NCBI RefSeq assembly: GCF_000620305.1
Contig: NZ_KK211100.1
Span: 556,735 to 620,734, forward strand
Origin: Desulfitibacter alkalitolerans DSM 16504
GTDB taxonomy: Bacteria; Bacillota; DSM-16504; Desulfitibacterales; Desulfitibacteraceae
Direction: 5' to 3'
Length of the DNA: 64,000 nt
Of this stretch, positions 54,753-63,632 are shown in pieces (position 1 is the first letter of the stretch; each line of letters begins with the position of its first letter). The position numbers were made by a program, and so were the translations under genes. The notes beneath the pieces were generated by a model, which ran no database searches, had not been told where the DNA came from, and saw only the letters and a program-made list of their open reading frames with translations.

Positions 54753-55346
54753 CTACACCCTTAATCTATAATAAATACGAATAATTATATAATACACTAT
54801 GCCTAGAGTTATTACACCTGGGAAAGCCATAGATGAATAGGTTACAAGCAGCTGCCAGTTGTTTTTAAATAACACACCCAGGACTAATAGTCCACCGCAC
54901 CACAGGTAAGCTCCCATGAGGGTATAGCAGAAATATCTGGAAGGATACATCTTTGCCATTCCCGCAAAATAGGACACATATTTGCCGCAGAATAAAGGCC
55001 TGCTGAACACAACCACCATTGGGCCGTATTTTTCAAGCCATTCCTGACCTGATAGGATTTTTCTATAATAGCTGCTGCTTGTTTTTTTAATTCTAATTAG
55101 CAGTTTCTTACCCCAGATAAAGGACATGAAAAAGGGACCCATGGAACCCAGGGTAAAACCTAAAACCCCAGACAGCAAGGTGGGCCAAAACGACAACAGG
55201 CCTCCAGCTACTAAAAACCCTGCAAATATAATAAGGTAAGTGCCAGGAAAAGGTATTGACAGACCCTCAAGAAACATTGCGAAAAAAATCCCTGGATAAC
55301 CTATTAAAATTATGTAATATAGTATAGAATCTATAAGTGACGACAT
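54753..55346 (-). CDS. DedA family membrane protein
   Basis: Protein of 197 residues with four or more hydrophobic segments and the DedA signature: EGLSIPFPGTYLIIFAGFLV near the start, then GFTLGSMGPFFMSFIWGKK and FFSRPLFCGKYVSYFAGMAK-like loops. DedA proteins flip or move polyprenyl-phosphate or phospholipids across the membrane. ATG at 55346 lies behind GGAGTGG; the longer frame to 55379 lacks a site. Its direction is divergent from the YkgJ-type gene and it is upstream of queG in the same transcript. Confidence 0.85.
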   Translation of the reverse strand: MSSLIDSILYYIILIGYPGIFFAMFLEGLSIPFPGTYLIIFAGFLVAGGLLSFWPTLLSGVLGFTLGSMGPFFMSFIWGKKLLIRIKKTSSSYYRKILSGQEWLEKYGPMVVVFSRPLFCGKYVSYFAGMAKMYPSRYFCYTLMGAYLWCGGLLVLGVLFKNNWQLLVTYSSMAFPGVITLGIVYYIIIRIYYRLRV

Positions 55347-55412
55347 TTTCCCACTCCAGAACACTGTAAATAGCATCAAATATAAGCATTAATAGGATAA
55401 GGAGATATTAAA

Positions 55413-55949
55413 TTGGAACTCACATTAGAAGATTATCTTGAAATATATGCCCTGTTGGATCCGGGACCTCTAGCTGCCATTGACTGTGGAAGCCTTTGTA
55501 AAGCTGCCTGCTGCCAAACCCACAACCAGAACATGGGTATGTATTTGCTGCCAGGTGAAGAAAAAGTTTTTACGTCTGCAGATAGGGACTGGTTATCCTG
55601 GGAGATACACAACCCCCAGGACTATGATTTTCCTTATAGCTGGGTTCAGCCTGTTTACTATGCAAGGTGCTTAAAGCCTTGTCCAAGGGAAAAACGCCCT
55701 ATCCAGTGCAGAACCTTTCCCCTGGCACCTAATCTTACGATGGATGGCAACTTACAAATAATCTGGGAAACCCTTGAACTGCCTTACCAATGTCCTTTGA
55801 TAGAAAAAAAATCATCCCTCAACAATAAATATGTAGAAGGATTGCAAAAAGCATGGTCTAAATTAATTAAAAACAGCTTAATAAGAGATTTAGTAAGATG
55901 GGACTCCATACAAAGGGAGAAGGATAAGGTACAACTACATCTCTACTAA
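55413..55949 (+). CDS. YkgJ-type cysteine cluster protein
   Basis: Protein of 178 residues with the cysteine arrangement of UPF0153: CGSLCKAACC near 25-34, then ARCLKPCPREKRPIQCRTFP near 85-103 and YQCPL near 125. It probably holds a zinc ion or iron-sulfur cluster. Function is unknown in the family. The start is TTG at 55413 with AAGGAG about eight bases ahead. Divergent to dedA. Its 3' end overlaps the convergent zinc-ribbon gene by 15 bases. Confidence 0.8.
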   Translation: MELTLEDYLEIYALLDPGPLAAIDCGSLCKAACCQTHNQNMGMYLLPGEEKVFTSADRDWLSWEIHNPQDYDFPYSWVQPVYYARCLKPCPREKRPIQCRTFPLAPNLTMDGNLQIIWETLELPYQCPLIEKKSSLNNKYVEGLQKAWSKLIKNSLIRDLVRWDSIQREKDKVQLHLY

Positions 55950-56213
55950 ATCTATATTCACTCTAAAATCATTACCACACCTTGGACAGCTAATCAAGTG
56001 CACGCATTTTTCATCAGGGCTGTTTGCAGCTTCCAGCTCTTCATAGGGGCTGTATGGACCAAAAAATCCGTTAACCCTGCCTTGATCTTGCATATTATGC
56101 CCACAGCCGGGACACGTGTACTCCTGTAGATTTCTTAATCCATTACACAAGGGACATATCATGTTCATTTCTTTGCACCACATCTTGCATTTTTTTCTTA
56201 TGGCAAGTTTCAC
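55935..56213 (-). CDS. Small zinc-ribbon protein
   Basis: Protein of 92 residues, or 77 if it starts at the ATG inside (MNMICPLCNG). Three CxxC pairs are present: CPLC near 20, CPGC near 34 and CPRC near 76, enough for one or two zinc ribbons. Neither start has a good ribosome site, so both are open. No family name is offered. It lies 34 bases downstream of the flavoprotein gene on the same strand and may be co-transcribed with it. Confidence 0.6.
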   Translation of the reverse strand: MKLAIRKKCKMWCKEMNMICPLCNGLRNLQEYTCPGCGHNMQDQGRVNGFFGPYSPYEELEAANSPDEKCVHLISCPRCGNDFRVNIDLVEM

Positions 56214-56247
56214 TTTCCTATATTGTTCTGCAAAGCAAGTAATTTTA

Positions 56248-57078
56248 TTACTGCAGCAGCCAACTTTTTATTTGCTCCAGAGAAAAAACCGGGCCATTTA
56301 GACCTACCCAATTACTATCCGGTTTATTTAATAAATAATCTAGACTGATATAAATCTGCTTTTCTGAAAACTGCTTTTTAAATAAAAAGTTTATTGTAAA
56401 TTTGATCATCATCTCAGACCCAGAAATCAGCACCATTGTCTCTTCATTTGAAATTCTCATATCTTTTAAAAGACTCACAATAAGCCCCTTCTTATATTGA
56501 GTATTTGAATTATATGGAGCATTTTCCACAATAAATTCCATGTCAATTTTTGCATTTTTCCATCTTTCATACTCATAAGAGTAAAGAAAATCTTTAGGGG
56601 TTTTCACTGCATATAAAACCTCTACTTCATTAAATAAAACTCTTCGATGCTCAATATAATCCAGCATTGGTCGAATGCTCCTAAAGCCCAATCCACCTGC
56701 AATAACAAGTAGATCTTTTCCTTGAAGACTAGATTTTGCCCAGCCGTTTCCAAAGGGCCCTGCAGCCTTGATTACTGTTCCCTCCATGAGTGATTCAATA
56801 ATTTTATATTCAATGCTATTTTTTACTGCATAATGAATTGTATGCTCAAAAAAATCTGTTTTATTAGGGTTGGATGTAATGGTACTTTTATATAACCCCA
56901 AACCAGGTATTTCTAATAGATTAAACTGCCCAGGCACAAATTCTAGTTTTGTTACTATTTGCTTTTTTATAAAAGCAAATTGAAAAGTAAAGGAATTATC
57001 AGTTTCCTTTCTTTTCATAAGAACTTCAACGTCATAAAAAAGAGGCTTTTCTAATGTATTAAAAATCATTACAGTCAC
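56248..57078 (-). CDS. Cluster-less AsrB/HydG-like flavoprotein
   Basis: Protein of 276 residues resembling the FAD/NAD-binding subunit of sulfhydrogenase or anaerobic sulfite reductase. A FAD-like beta barrel is followed by the nucleotide loop LVIAGGLGFRSIRPML near 130 and a C-terminal GPVFSLEQIKSWLL. In this family that end is normally preceded by a [2Fe-2S] motif of the form CGxGxCGHC...C. Here the segment reads ISLDYLLNKPDSNWVGLNGPVFS with no cysteine at all. The FAD arginine-serine motif is also altered (YKSTITS). It is likely a degenerate or repurposed paralogue that cannot pass electrons through the usual cluster. Confidence 0.75.
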   Translation of the reverse strand: MTVMIFNTLEKPLFYDVEVLMKRKETDNSFTFQFAFIKKQIVTKLEFVPGQFNLLEIPGLGLYKSTITSNPNKTDFFEHTIHYAVKNSIEYKIIESLMEGTVIKAAGPFGNGWAKSSLQGKDLLVIAGGLGFRSIRPMLDYIEHRRVLFNEVEVLYAVKTPKDFLYSYEYERWKNAKIDMEFIVENAPYNSNTQYKKGLIVSLLKDMRISNEETMVLISGSEMMIKFTINFLFKKQFSEKQIYISLDYLLNKPDSNWVGLNGPVFSLEQIKSWLLQ

Positions 57079-57185
57079 TCTCCCATGGACAATTGTTCAA
57101 ATTTTCATTCTAATTTATACAATTCTTAATTCTCTATACAAGTAGTTAATCCTTCTAATGGTTTAAGTTATTACTAAAAAAAAAT

Positions 57186-57209
57186 GAGGATTACCATTTA
57201 GTAATCCTC
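57186..57209 (-). terminator. Terminator overlapping the zinc-ribbon gene end
   Basis: GAGGATTAC pairs with GTAATCCTC; the stem includes the last codons and stop of the small gene, and a run of nine T follows on the minus strand. Confidence 0.85.
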
Positions 57210-57362
57210 ATCTGAAGCATCCACCATACTACAATTGTCCTCGCTGCAATGATAGCCACAAATAGGACACTCCCCTGATTTATTCTCTGTCAGGGAAAAC
57301 ATGGTTCCACAGTTAGCACATTTAAAGCTAGAACTGGCATTTTCAGGCTGTGAATATACCAT
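57198..57362 (-). CDS. Small zinc-ribbon protein (54 residues)
   Basis: A very short gene with CANC (15-18) and CPIC (32-35) zinc pairs, then further cysteines at 39 and 45, and an acidic tail (DASDEDY). ATG at 57362 follows AGGAGG by about eight bases. The terminator overlaps its 3' end, so expression units are well defined. It resembles rubrerythrin-type or other regulatory ribbons in composition but no family is recognised. It lies between the CBS-domain gene upstream and the flavoprotein downstream. Confidence 0.7.
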   Translation of the reverse strand: MVYSQPENASSSFKCANCGTMFSLTENKSGECPICGYHCSEDNCSMVDASDEDY

Positions 57363-57432
57363 TCATAAACTCCTCCTAATGACCAAAAAGTTATTTATAT
57401 TATGTTAGAAAAGGAGGATAATTATTAATTTT

Positions 57433-57846
57433 TTATATTTCATTTGAACCAGTCAGGGAAATAAGCCCCTTAATGGCATTTCTTTCAGTAAATAAACCTA
57501 TTATTCTATTATCCATGGTTACTGGAAGGCAACCAATCTTTTTGTTTATCATAAGCTGGGCTGCTTCTAATACTTTTGTGTCTTCTGTTACTGAAATAAC
57601 CTGATCAAGCATCACTGATTGAACACAGGTTAAATTCAACAGTTCCATGTCACACTCTTCAACAATTGAAGGAAGTATATCTCTCAAGTCTCTTTCAGAA
57701 ATAAGACCAACAAAAATATCATTCTCTACAACTGGAATGTATCTAATACGATTAGTTCTAAGCAGCTTTAAAGCCCAAAGCAGTGTATTCTTTGGGGCTA
57801 GTGTCTGAAAATTCCTTTCCATGAAGTCCCTTACCAAAGTCATCAT
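57433..57846 (-). CDS. CBS-domain pair protein
   Basis: Protein of 137 residues made of two CBS domains. The first has LVRDFMERNFQTLAP and IRYIPVVENDIFVGLISERDL; the second has VQSVMLDQVISVTEDT, KIGCLPVTMDN and IIGLFTERNAI. Tandem CBS domains bind adenine nucleotides such as AMP, ATP or SAM and act as energy sensors. No partner domain is present, so it works as a free-standing regulator. GGGAGG lies about seven bases before the ATG pair at 57846. Confidence 0.88.
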   Translation of the reverse strand: MMTLVRDFMERNFQTLAPKNTLLWALKLLRTNRIRYIPVVENDIFVGLISERDLRDILPSIVEECDMELLNLTCVQSVMLDQVISVTEDTKVLEAAQLMINKKIGCLPVTMDNRIIGLFTERNAIKGLISLTGSNEI

Positions 57847-57945
57847 TAATGCCTCCCGGGGAGCTATTATGTGAATTAAATAACAGTTTTAACATAAACA
57901 TTTCTAGTTAATTTTCGAAATTCCTGCAAACACCATGGGAAAAGA

Positions 57946-57976
57946 AAAGCCCATAACACTAAAAAGTCTGGGCTTT
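57946..57976 (-). terminator. Terminator of the ABC transporter operon
   Basis: AAAGCCCA pairs with TGGGCTTT around a 15-base loop; TTTTCTTTT follows on the minus strand, just past the second permease gene. Confidence 0.75.
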
Positions 57977-57983
57977 AAGCTTT

Positions 57984-58943
57984 CTAACGTTTACCCTTGT
58001 CATATGGTTCCCCAAGGGCTTTTGGAGCCTGGGATGATTTTGAAAAAATCACCAGAGCTATAAGGGTAAAGATATAGGGAAAGGTTTTTAAGACTATCCC
58101 TGGAATAACGGCAAAGGCCGGGATTACCTGGGATACATTGGCTATGGTGCTGGCGAAACCAAAAAACAATGTAGCACCTAGTATGCCAAGAGGCTTCCAT
58201 TGACCAAAAATCAACGCTGCAAGGGCAAGAAACCCTAGACCTGCAGCTGTCCCATTAAACTCACCTGAATAGGTAACAATAACAATTGCTCCACCAAGAC
58301 CTGCAAGGGCGCCAGATATCATAACAGCAATATAGCGCATTACATACACATTGATACCAGCAGAATCGGCAGCATGAGGGTGCTCTCCACATGCCCTTAA
58401 TCTTAATCCAAAAGCCGTTTTATAAAGTACAAACCATGATACCAGTAATATTGCTAATACCAGCCATGTTGTAGGATAGCTCATGGTGAAAAAAAGCTTG
58501 CCTATTATGGGAATATCAGAAAGAACATTAATGTTTTTTCTTGCCATTCCATATACAATCTGGATGTTGCCGCTGCCGGTAATGTTTCTGGCCAGAAAGG
58601 TTGTAAGAGCTCCGGCAATCATATTAATTGCAATACCACTAATAACCTGATTTGCATTCAAGGTAATGCAGGCAAAGGCATGGAGCAGGGCAAACAGGGC
58701 GCCGGCAATGCAAGCTGCCAAAAGACCAATCCAAATAGCAGTACCGGGATATATAAATTCCAAACGTGAAATAACTATAGCTCCAGTAAACATGCCCATT
58801 ACCATAAGTCCCTCAAGACCAATGTTAACTACACCACTTCTTTCGCTGTATAATCCCCCAAGGGAAGTAATCAACAAGGGGATAGTAAAGGCAATAGCAT
58901 AGGGAAAAATTAACACTATTGTTTCTAACATATTACTTGGCAC
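57984..58943 (-). CDS. BMP-type nucleoside ABC permease 2
   Basis: Permease of 319 residues, about eight to nine membrane segments, of the branched-chain/sugar-like permease family used by purine or nucleoside BMP systems (YufQ/NupQ type). Typical features are GGLYSERSGVVNIGLEGLMV near 29, ITLNANQVISGIAINMI near 93 and SGALAGLGGAIVIVTYSGEF near 210. It forms the channel with the other permease, whose gene overlaps it by 11 bases. The substrate is probably a nucleoside because deoC is in the same neighbourhood. Confidence 0.9.
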   Translation of the reverse strand: MPSNMLETIVLIFPYAIAFTIPLLITSLGGLYSERSGVVNIGLEGLMVMGMFTGAIVISRLEFIYPGTAIWIGLLAACIAGALFALLHAFACITLNANQVISGIAINMIAGALTTFLARNITGSGNIQIVYGMARKNINVLSDIPIIGKLFFTMSYPTTWLVLAILLVSWFVLYKTAFGLRLRACGEHPHAADSAGINVYVMRYIAVMISGALAGLGGAIVIVTYSGEFNGTAAGLGFLALAALIFGQWKPLGILGATLFFGFASTIANVSQVIPAFAVIPGIVLKTFPYIFTLIALVIFSKSSQAPKALGEPYDKGKR

Positions 58944-59991
58944 CCCCCAGCTTTTTCCTGAGCTTTTCCCAGTACCTTTGTATCAGGATGCTGGTAGCTG
59001 CGAAATAAATAATAACGGCAATTATTGTGTTGGCTATTTCAGGAGGTATGGCTGTCATGGCATTCATAAAGCCCTTACCAGTATGAAGCAGACCAAAAAA
59101 TAGAGCCGCGCCCAAAACACCTGCTGGCGAATTTGCTCCTAAAAGTGCTACTGCAATACCATCAAAGCCCTGTGATGGCAGAACTCCAATCTGCATATTT
59201 GATGCATATCCCACATAAAACGTTGCACCGCCAAGGCCGGCCAGGGCACCTGCTATAACCATGGAAAGAATGACACTACGATTAACATTTATTCCTGCAG
59301 TTTCAGCCGCATGTCTATTATAGCCCACAGCCTTTAGCTCATAGCCCAAGGTTGTCTTGTTAAGAATGAAAGCAATGATAATTACAAAGATAACAGCAAC
59401 AAATAAGCCTAGATTTATATAAGATCCATTAAACAAATCAGTAAGCCATGGCACCTTTAGTGATGCTTCATAGGGAATTCTTCTAGACTCGGTTTCCAGG
59501 AACTGCCCTTTAAAATAGGCTGGAATTGTATAGTAAACAGTCCAGTAAGCAATCCAGTTCATCATAATGGTGGAAACAACCTCGTGAACATTAAACCTTG
59601 CCTTAAGCCAACCAGGCAGTGCAGCCCACAGACCTCCACCCAGCATGGCGGCAAAGAGCATTACTGTAAGAAGAATAGGCTTTGGCCAGGCAAAGGTTAG
59701 ACCAATGGCTATAGCACAAAGGCCACCTATAAGCATTTGTCCCGCTGCACCAATATTGAATAATCCAGTTTTAAAAGCAAAGGCTACTGAAAGACCGGTA
59801 AAAATCAGAGGAGTAGCAGTTGCCAAAGTGTTGCCTATTCTTTCGATATTCATCAGCCCACCACGAAATAGGTATATATACCCTTCAATGGGGTTATTCT
59901 TAGCAACCAGCATGAGAATACCGCCAGCTATAAGCCCCAGTACTACAGCAACCAAAGACAGTATATATTCATTGTTAACCTTTAATTTCAA
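58933..59991 (-). CDS. BMP-type nucleoside ABC permease 1
   Basis: Permease of 352 residues, about ten hydrophobic segments (YufP/NupP type). Recognisable are GLSVAFAFKTGLFNIGAAGQ near 64, NVHEVVSTIMMNWIAYW near 134, and AGALAGLGGATFYVGYAS near 249. It pairs with the second permease and with the double ATPase. The start overlaps the ATPase gene by four bases and the stop overlaps the second permease by 11 bases, so the three are tightly translated together. Confidence 0.9.
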   Translation of the reverse strand: MKLKVNNEYILSLVAVVLGLIAGGILMLVAKNNPIEGYIYLFRGGLMNIERIGNTLATATPLIFTGLSVAFAFKTGLFNIGAAGQMLIGGLCAIAIGLTFAWPKPILLTVMLFAAMLGGGLWAALPGWLKARFNVHEVVSTIMMNWIAYWTVYYTIPAYFKGQFLETESRRIPYEASLKVPWLTDLFNGSYINLGLFVAVIFVIIIAFILNKTTLGYELKAVGYNRHAAETAGINVNRSVILSMVIAGALAGLGGATFYVGYASNMQIGVLPSQGFDGIAVALLGANSPAGVLGAALFFGLLHTGKGFMNAMTAIPPEIANTIIAVIIYFAATSILIQRYWEKLRKKLGGAK

Positions 59992-61511
59992 GCTGTAGCA
60001 CCTCTTTTCACTCCTGCCATCATGAGACCAATCTCATATTCGTTGGTTTCATCAGCATTGACAATGTCAACTAACTCCCCATTATTGATGCAGGCGATTC
60101 TATCTGAAATATCCAGAATTTCGTCAAGCTCCAGGGATATTAAAAGAACGGCCTTGCCCCTGTTTCTCTGCTCTACCAGGCGCTTGTGAATATATTCTAT
60201 AGCACCAACATCCAGTCCTCTGGTGGGCTGAACAGCAATTAAAAGGTCCGGATCCCTGTCAATTTCACGACCAACAATAGCCTTTTGTTGATTTCCACCA
60301 GAAAGCGAACGGACCAAAGAGGAACCTCCCTGTCCAGCACGTACATCAAATTCGGCAGCAATTTTTTCTCCATATTGGTGGACCTTGTCCCAGTTTATAA
60401 GGCCATTTTTGGCAAAGGGCTGTTGATAATACAGCATTAAAATCATATTTTCTTCCAGGGTATAGTCAAGAATAAGTCCGTGCTTATGCCTATCCTCTGG
60501 AATATGGGAAAAGCCCATATTAATCCTTTCCCGAATAGGCAGATTGGTAATGTCCCTGTCTTTAAAAAATATTTTGCCTTTTTCAACTCTTTTAAGGCCT
60601 ATTAAGGCTTGTACTATTTCTGATTGGCCGTTGCCATCAACACCAGCAATGCCAAGTATTTCTCCGCGGCGTACCTCTAATGAAAAATCCTTTAAACCAA
60701 GAACCCCTTGGCTATTTCTAACTGACAGGTTTTCCAACCTCAAAATAGCTTCACCAGGCTCTCTTTTTTCCTTATCTACCTTAAAGGAAACCTTTCTACC
60801 AACCATCATTTCTGCCAGCTGCTCCTGGGAAGTTGATGCTACATTTACTGTGCCCACATACTTACCCCGGCGGATAACTGTACAGCGGTCAGCAATAGCC
60901 TTGATTTCTTTTAGTTTATGGGTTATAAGAATAATAGACTTTCCTTCCCCAATAAGGCCGCCCATGATTTTCATTAATTCTTGTACTTCCTGAGGGGTTA
61001 ATACAGCTGTTGGTTCATCAAATATGAGAATATCCGCCTTGCGATAAAGCATCTTAAGTATCTCTACTCGCTGCTGCATGCCAACAGAAATATCAAAAAC
61101 CTTTGCATAGGGATTTACATTAAGCTTATACTGCTCAGAAAGCTCTTTTATCTTTTTTGCTGCTGAAGCTTTATCAACAACCAATCCCCTTCTTGGTTCT
61201 ATTCCCAAAATAATGTTTTCTGTTACAGTAAAATTGTGAACCAGCTTAAAATGCTGATGAACCATTCCAATACCAAGATCATTAGCTACATTGGGATTGA
61301 GAATATTAACCTTATTGCCCCGGACCTTAATACTTCCACTATCAGGCTGATAAAGGCCAAAAAGAATACTCATCAAAGTAGACTTTCCTGCACCATTTTC
61401 CCCCAACAGCGCATGAATTTCTCCCTTTTTTAACTGGAGGGTAATATCATCACAGGCAACTACACCAGGAAATTCCTTGCGAATTTTTTGCATTTCAACA
61501 ACATACTCCAT
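59988..61511 (-). CDS. Nucleoside/sugar-type ABC ATPase with two ABC modules
   Basis: Protein of 507 residues (YufO/NupO/RbsA type). The first module has a full Walker A GENGAGKST near 36, a signature-like DISVGMQQRVEIL and Walker B ILIFDEPTAVL. The second has a Walker A variant GVDGNGQSE lacking the lysine, then SGGNQQKAIVGREI and LIAVQPTRGLDVG. One degenerate site is normal for this group. ATG at 61511 has GGGAGGGG six bases ahead; the longer frame to 61550 is not favoured. It powers uptake with the two permeases and the binding lipoprotein upstream. Confidence 0.92.
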   Translation of the reverse strand: MEYVVEMQKIRKEFPGVVACDDITLQLKKGEIHALLGENGAGKSTLMSILFGLYQPDSGSIKVRGNKVNILNPNVANDLGIGMVHQHFKLVHNFTVTENIILGIEPRRGLVVDKASAAKKIKELSEQYKLNVNPYAKVFDISVGMQQRVEILKMLYRKADILIFDEPTAVLTPQEVQELMKIMGGLIGEGKSIILITHKLKEIKAIADRCTVIRRGKYVGTVNVASTSQEQLAEMMVGRKVSFKVDKEKREPGEAILRLENLSVRNSQGVLGLKDFSLEVRRGEILGIAGVDGNGQSEIVQALIGLKRVEKGKIFFKDRDITNLPIRERINMGFSHIPEDRHKHGLILDYTLEENMILMLYYQQPFAKNGLINWDKVHQYGEKIAAEFDVRAGQGGSSLVRSLSGGNQQKAIVGREIDRDPDLLIAVQPTRGLDVGAIEYIHKRLVEQRNRGKAVLLISLELDEILDISDRIACINNGELVDIVNADETNEYEIGLMMAGVKRGATA

Positions 61512-61569
61512 AGCTACCCCTCCCCTTGTCACCCTGCTTTTATTTGCCATATTAATGAAAATTGTTCAA

Positions 61570-61602
61570 AAAGAAAGGGGCGGATTAACCGTCCCTTTCT
61601 TT
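61570..61602 (-). terminator. Hairpin between the binding-protein and ATPase genes
   Basis: AAAGAAAGGG with an inner CGG pairs with CCG and CCCTTTCTTT; a T-rich tail follows on the minus strand. It may lower expression of the ATPase and permeases relative to the abundant binding protein. Confidence 0.7.
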
Positions 61603-61625
61603 TATAATTAATCCATTGGTTACTT

Positions 61626-62726
61626 TTACTTGATCAAGTCACCTTGTTCATCTGATACTACAAGACTTCCTGCCTTTAGCTGAGCAAATACCTCAGCAAC
61701 TTTACTTTCAACCTCGGCACTTAGGTTTGGATTTTTGGCAGGAATACCAACACCATCATTTTGTGCACTAAATGTGAGTATCTCTCCACCAGGGAAGCTG
61801 CCTTCCTTTTCTGCCTTGATCATGTCATAAGCAGCCTGGTCAATACGCTTCATGGCTGATGTTAGGATAATTGATTTATCTCCCTCATAAATACCTTCAG
61901 CATACTGGTCAACGTCAACTCCAACAATCCAGACTTCAGCACCGGCTCTTGCCCTGGTTTTAGCCTCGTTGATAGCACCAACACCCACGCCACCGGCAGC
62001 AGCAAAGATAACGTCTATTCCCTTATCGTACATCTGTGCTGCTAATTGCTGACCTGCAGCAACGTTGTCAAAGGTTCCCTGGTAAATCACGTTTTCTGGT
62101 TTTATAACCATATTAGTGCCAAAGTTATCATTTGCGTACTGGATTCCCTGCTGGAAGCCCCAGTTAAACTTCTGAACTGGAGGTATCTCCATACCACCAA
62201 TAAAACCAGCTTCACCTTCTTGTAACTGCAGGGCAGTTGCAACACCTGCTAAAAAGCCTGATTCGTGCTCTGCAAAGAAAATTGAGACTGTATTGTCTCC
62301 AACAACCGGTGCCCAGTCACCTGAATGGGGATATCCATCTAATAATACAAATTTTGCTTCTGGATACCTTTCTTGTGCTGCAAATATTGCTGTTTCAAAT
62401 TTAAACCCAGGAGTCACAATAAATCTAAATCCAGCATCATACAGGTTTCCGATCTCTGTAATATAATGTGCTTCAGTTTCACCGGCAGGCCTTAAATATC
62501 TTGTCTCCACACCAAAGTCTGCTGCTGCTTTTAGTACGCCTTCCCAGGTCCCCTGATTAAAGGATTTGTCATCAATTGTACCAGCATCTGTAACCATACC
62601 AACTTTAAAACCCTTGGCTTCATCAGCAGGCTTGTCAGCAGGTTTATCAGTTGTGCCTCCACAACCAACAGCAGCTGCTAACATGAATAATAAAACTACA
62701 AACAACCCAACTCCTTTTTTAAACAT
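61626..62726 (-). CDS. BMP-family nucleoside-binding lipoprotein
   Basis: Lipoprotein of 366 residues with lipobox AAAVGC near residue 17 followed by a TDKPADKPADEAKG linker. The BMP fold is seen in GMVTDAGTIDDKSFNQGTWE near 43, AETGEAHYITEIGNLYDAGF-like region and FAEHESGFLAGVATAL near 150, IYQGTFDNVAAG near 214, AAAGGVGVGAINEAK. Family members (PnrA/BmpA, Med) bind purine nucleosides. First gene of the transporter operon; deoC, just upstream, uses deoxyribose phosphate from nucleosides. A hairpin separates it from the ATPase gene. Confidence 0.92.
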   Translation of the reverse strand: MFKKGVGLFVVLLFMLAAAVGCGGTTDKPADKPADEAKGFKVGMVTDAGTIDDKSFNQGTWEGVLKAAADFGVETRYLRPAGETEAHYITEIGNLYDAGFRFIVTPGFKFETAIFAAQERYPEAKFVLLDGYPHSGDWAPVVGDNTVSIFFAEHESGFLAGVATALQLQEGEAGFIGGMEIPPVQKFNWGFQQGIQYANDNFGTNMVIKPENVIYQGTFDNVAAGQQLAAQMYDKGIDVIFAAAGGVGVGAINEAKTRARAGAEVWIVGVDVDQYAEGIYEGDKSIILTSAMKRIDQAAYDMIKAEKEGSFPGGEILTFSAQNDGVGIPAKNPNLSAEVESKVAEVFAQLKAGSLVVSDEQGDLIK

Positions 62727-62835
62727 TACTCCATCCTCCTCAATGTTTTTTTCAAAACAACCAAACCCATTTTACCATCATTAATGTTTTTTGTGTACTA
62801 GCAAAATTGCAATATTTCAAGCAAATTGACTAGAT

Positions 62836-63525
62836 TTAGTTAGATTCCTTAATGATTTCTTCCATAATATTTTGTGTTGAGCTTGTACCAAATCTGGCAG
62901 CCCCAGCCTTATATAACTCAAGGAGTTGATCTAGATTGCGAATTCCACCTGATGCTTTAATTGCTACCTGCGGTCCACAGTTTGCTCTCATTAATTTAAC
63001 ATGTTCAAGGGTTGCACCTATATTTGCAAAGCCCGTTGAGGTCTTAACAAAATCCACATTTAATTCCTCGCATATCTGGCAGCATTTGATGATTTCCTCA
63101 TGTGCAAGAAAAGCATTTTCAAAAATTACTTTAATTAGAACCTTCCTTTCATGACAAGCCTCAGTTACTGCCCGAACATCTTCTTTTACATAATCCCAGT
63201 CCCCTGAACGAACCCTGCCAATGGGCATAACAAGATCAAGTTCAACTGCCCCATCTTCTATTGCCTTAATGGCTTCAAAAACCTTTACATCAGTAGTGCT
63301 GTTTCCATGGGGAAAGCCTATGACAGCACTAACAAGAACCTCTGAGTTCTCCAGTAGTTTATTACAAACAGCAACGTCATAGGGCCTTACACAGACTGTT
63401 GCCACATTGTACTTTCTAGCAACTCTGCATTGCTCAATAACATCCCAATCTGTCATTTCAGGCTTTAATATAGGATGATCTATCATCTTTGCTATATCTC
63501 TGGCATTAAGACCTTTTCGCTCCAT
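62836..63525 (-). CDS. deoC: Deoxyribose-phosphate aldolase
   Basis: TIM-barrel class I aldolase of 229 residues. The Schiff-base lysine is K161 in VDFVKTSTGF and the second catalytic lysine is K190 in AIKASGGIR. GFPHGNSTTDVK near 71 and VCVRPYDV near 44 are also typical. It splits 2-deoxyribose-5-phosphate into glyceraldehyde-3-phosphate and acetaldehyde. Lying 110 bases upstream of the nucleoside transporter and in the same direction, it fits a deoxynucleoside salvage unit. No phosphopentomutase or nucleoside phosphorylase is visible nearby. Confidence 0.95.
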   Translation of the reverse strand: MERKGLNARDIAKMIDHPILKPEMTDWDVIEQCRVARKYNVATVCVRPYDVAVCNKLLENSEVLVSAVIGFPHGNSTTDVKVFEAIKAIEDGAVELDLVMPIGRVRSGDWDYVKEDVRAVTEACHERKVLIKVIFENAFLAHEEIIKCCQICEELNVDFVKTSTGFANIGATLEHVKLMRANCGPQVAIKASGGIRNLDQLLELYKAGAARFGTSSTQNIMEEIIKESN

Positions 63526-63632
63526 ATCCGTCCTCCAATATTTGATTACTAATACTTGATAATCATATAGTTATTCTGCATTTTTTATATAAATCCTTTT
63601 TCATATCAATTAATAGCAGCTGTGTGAAAAGC

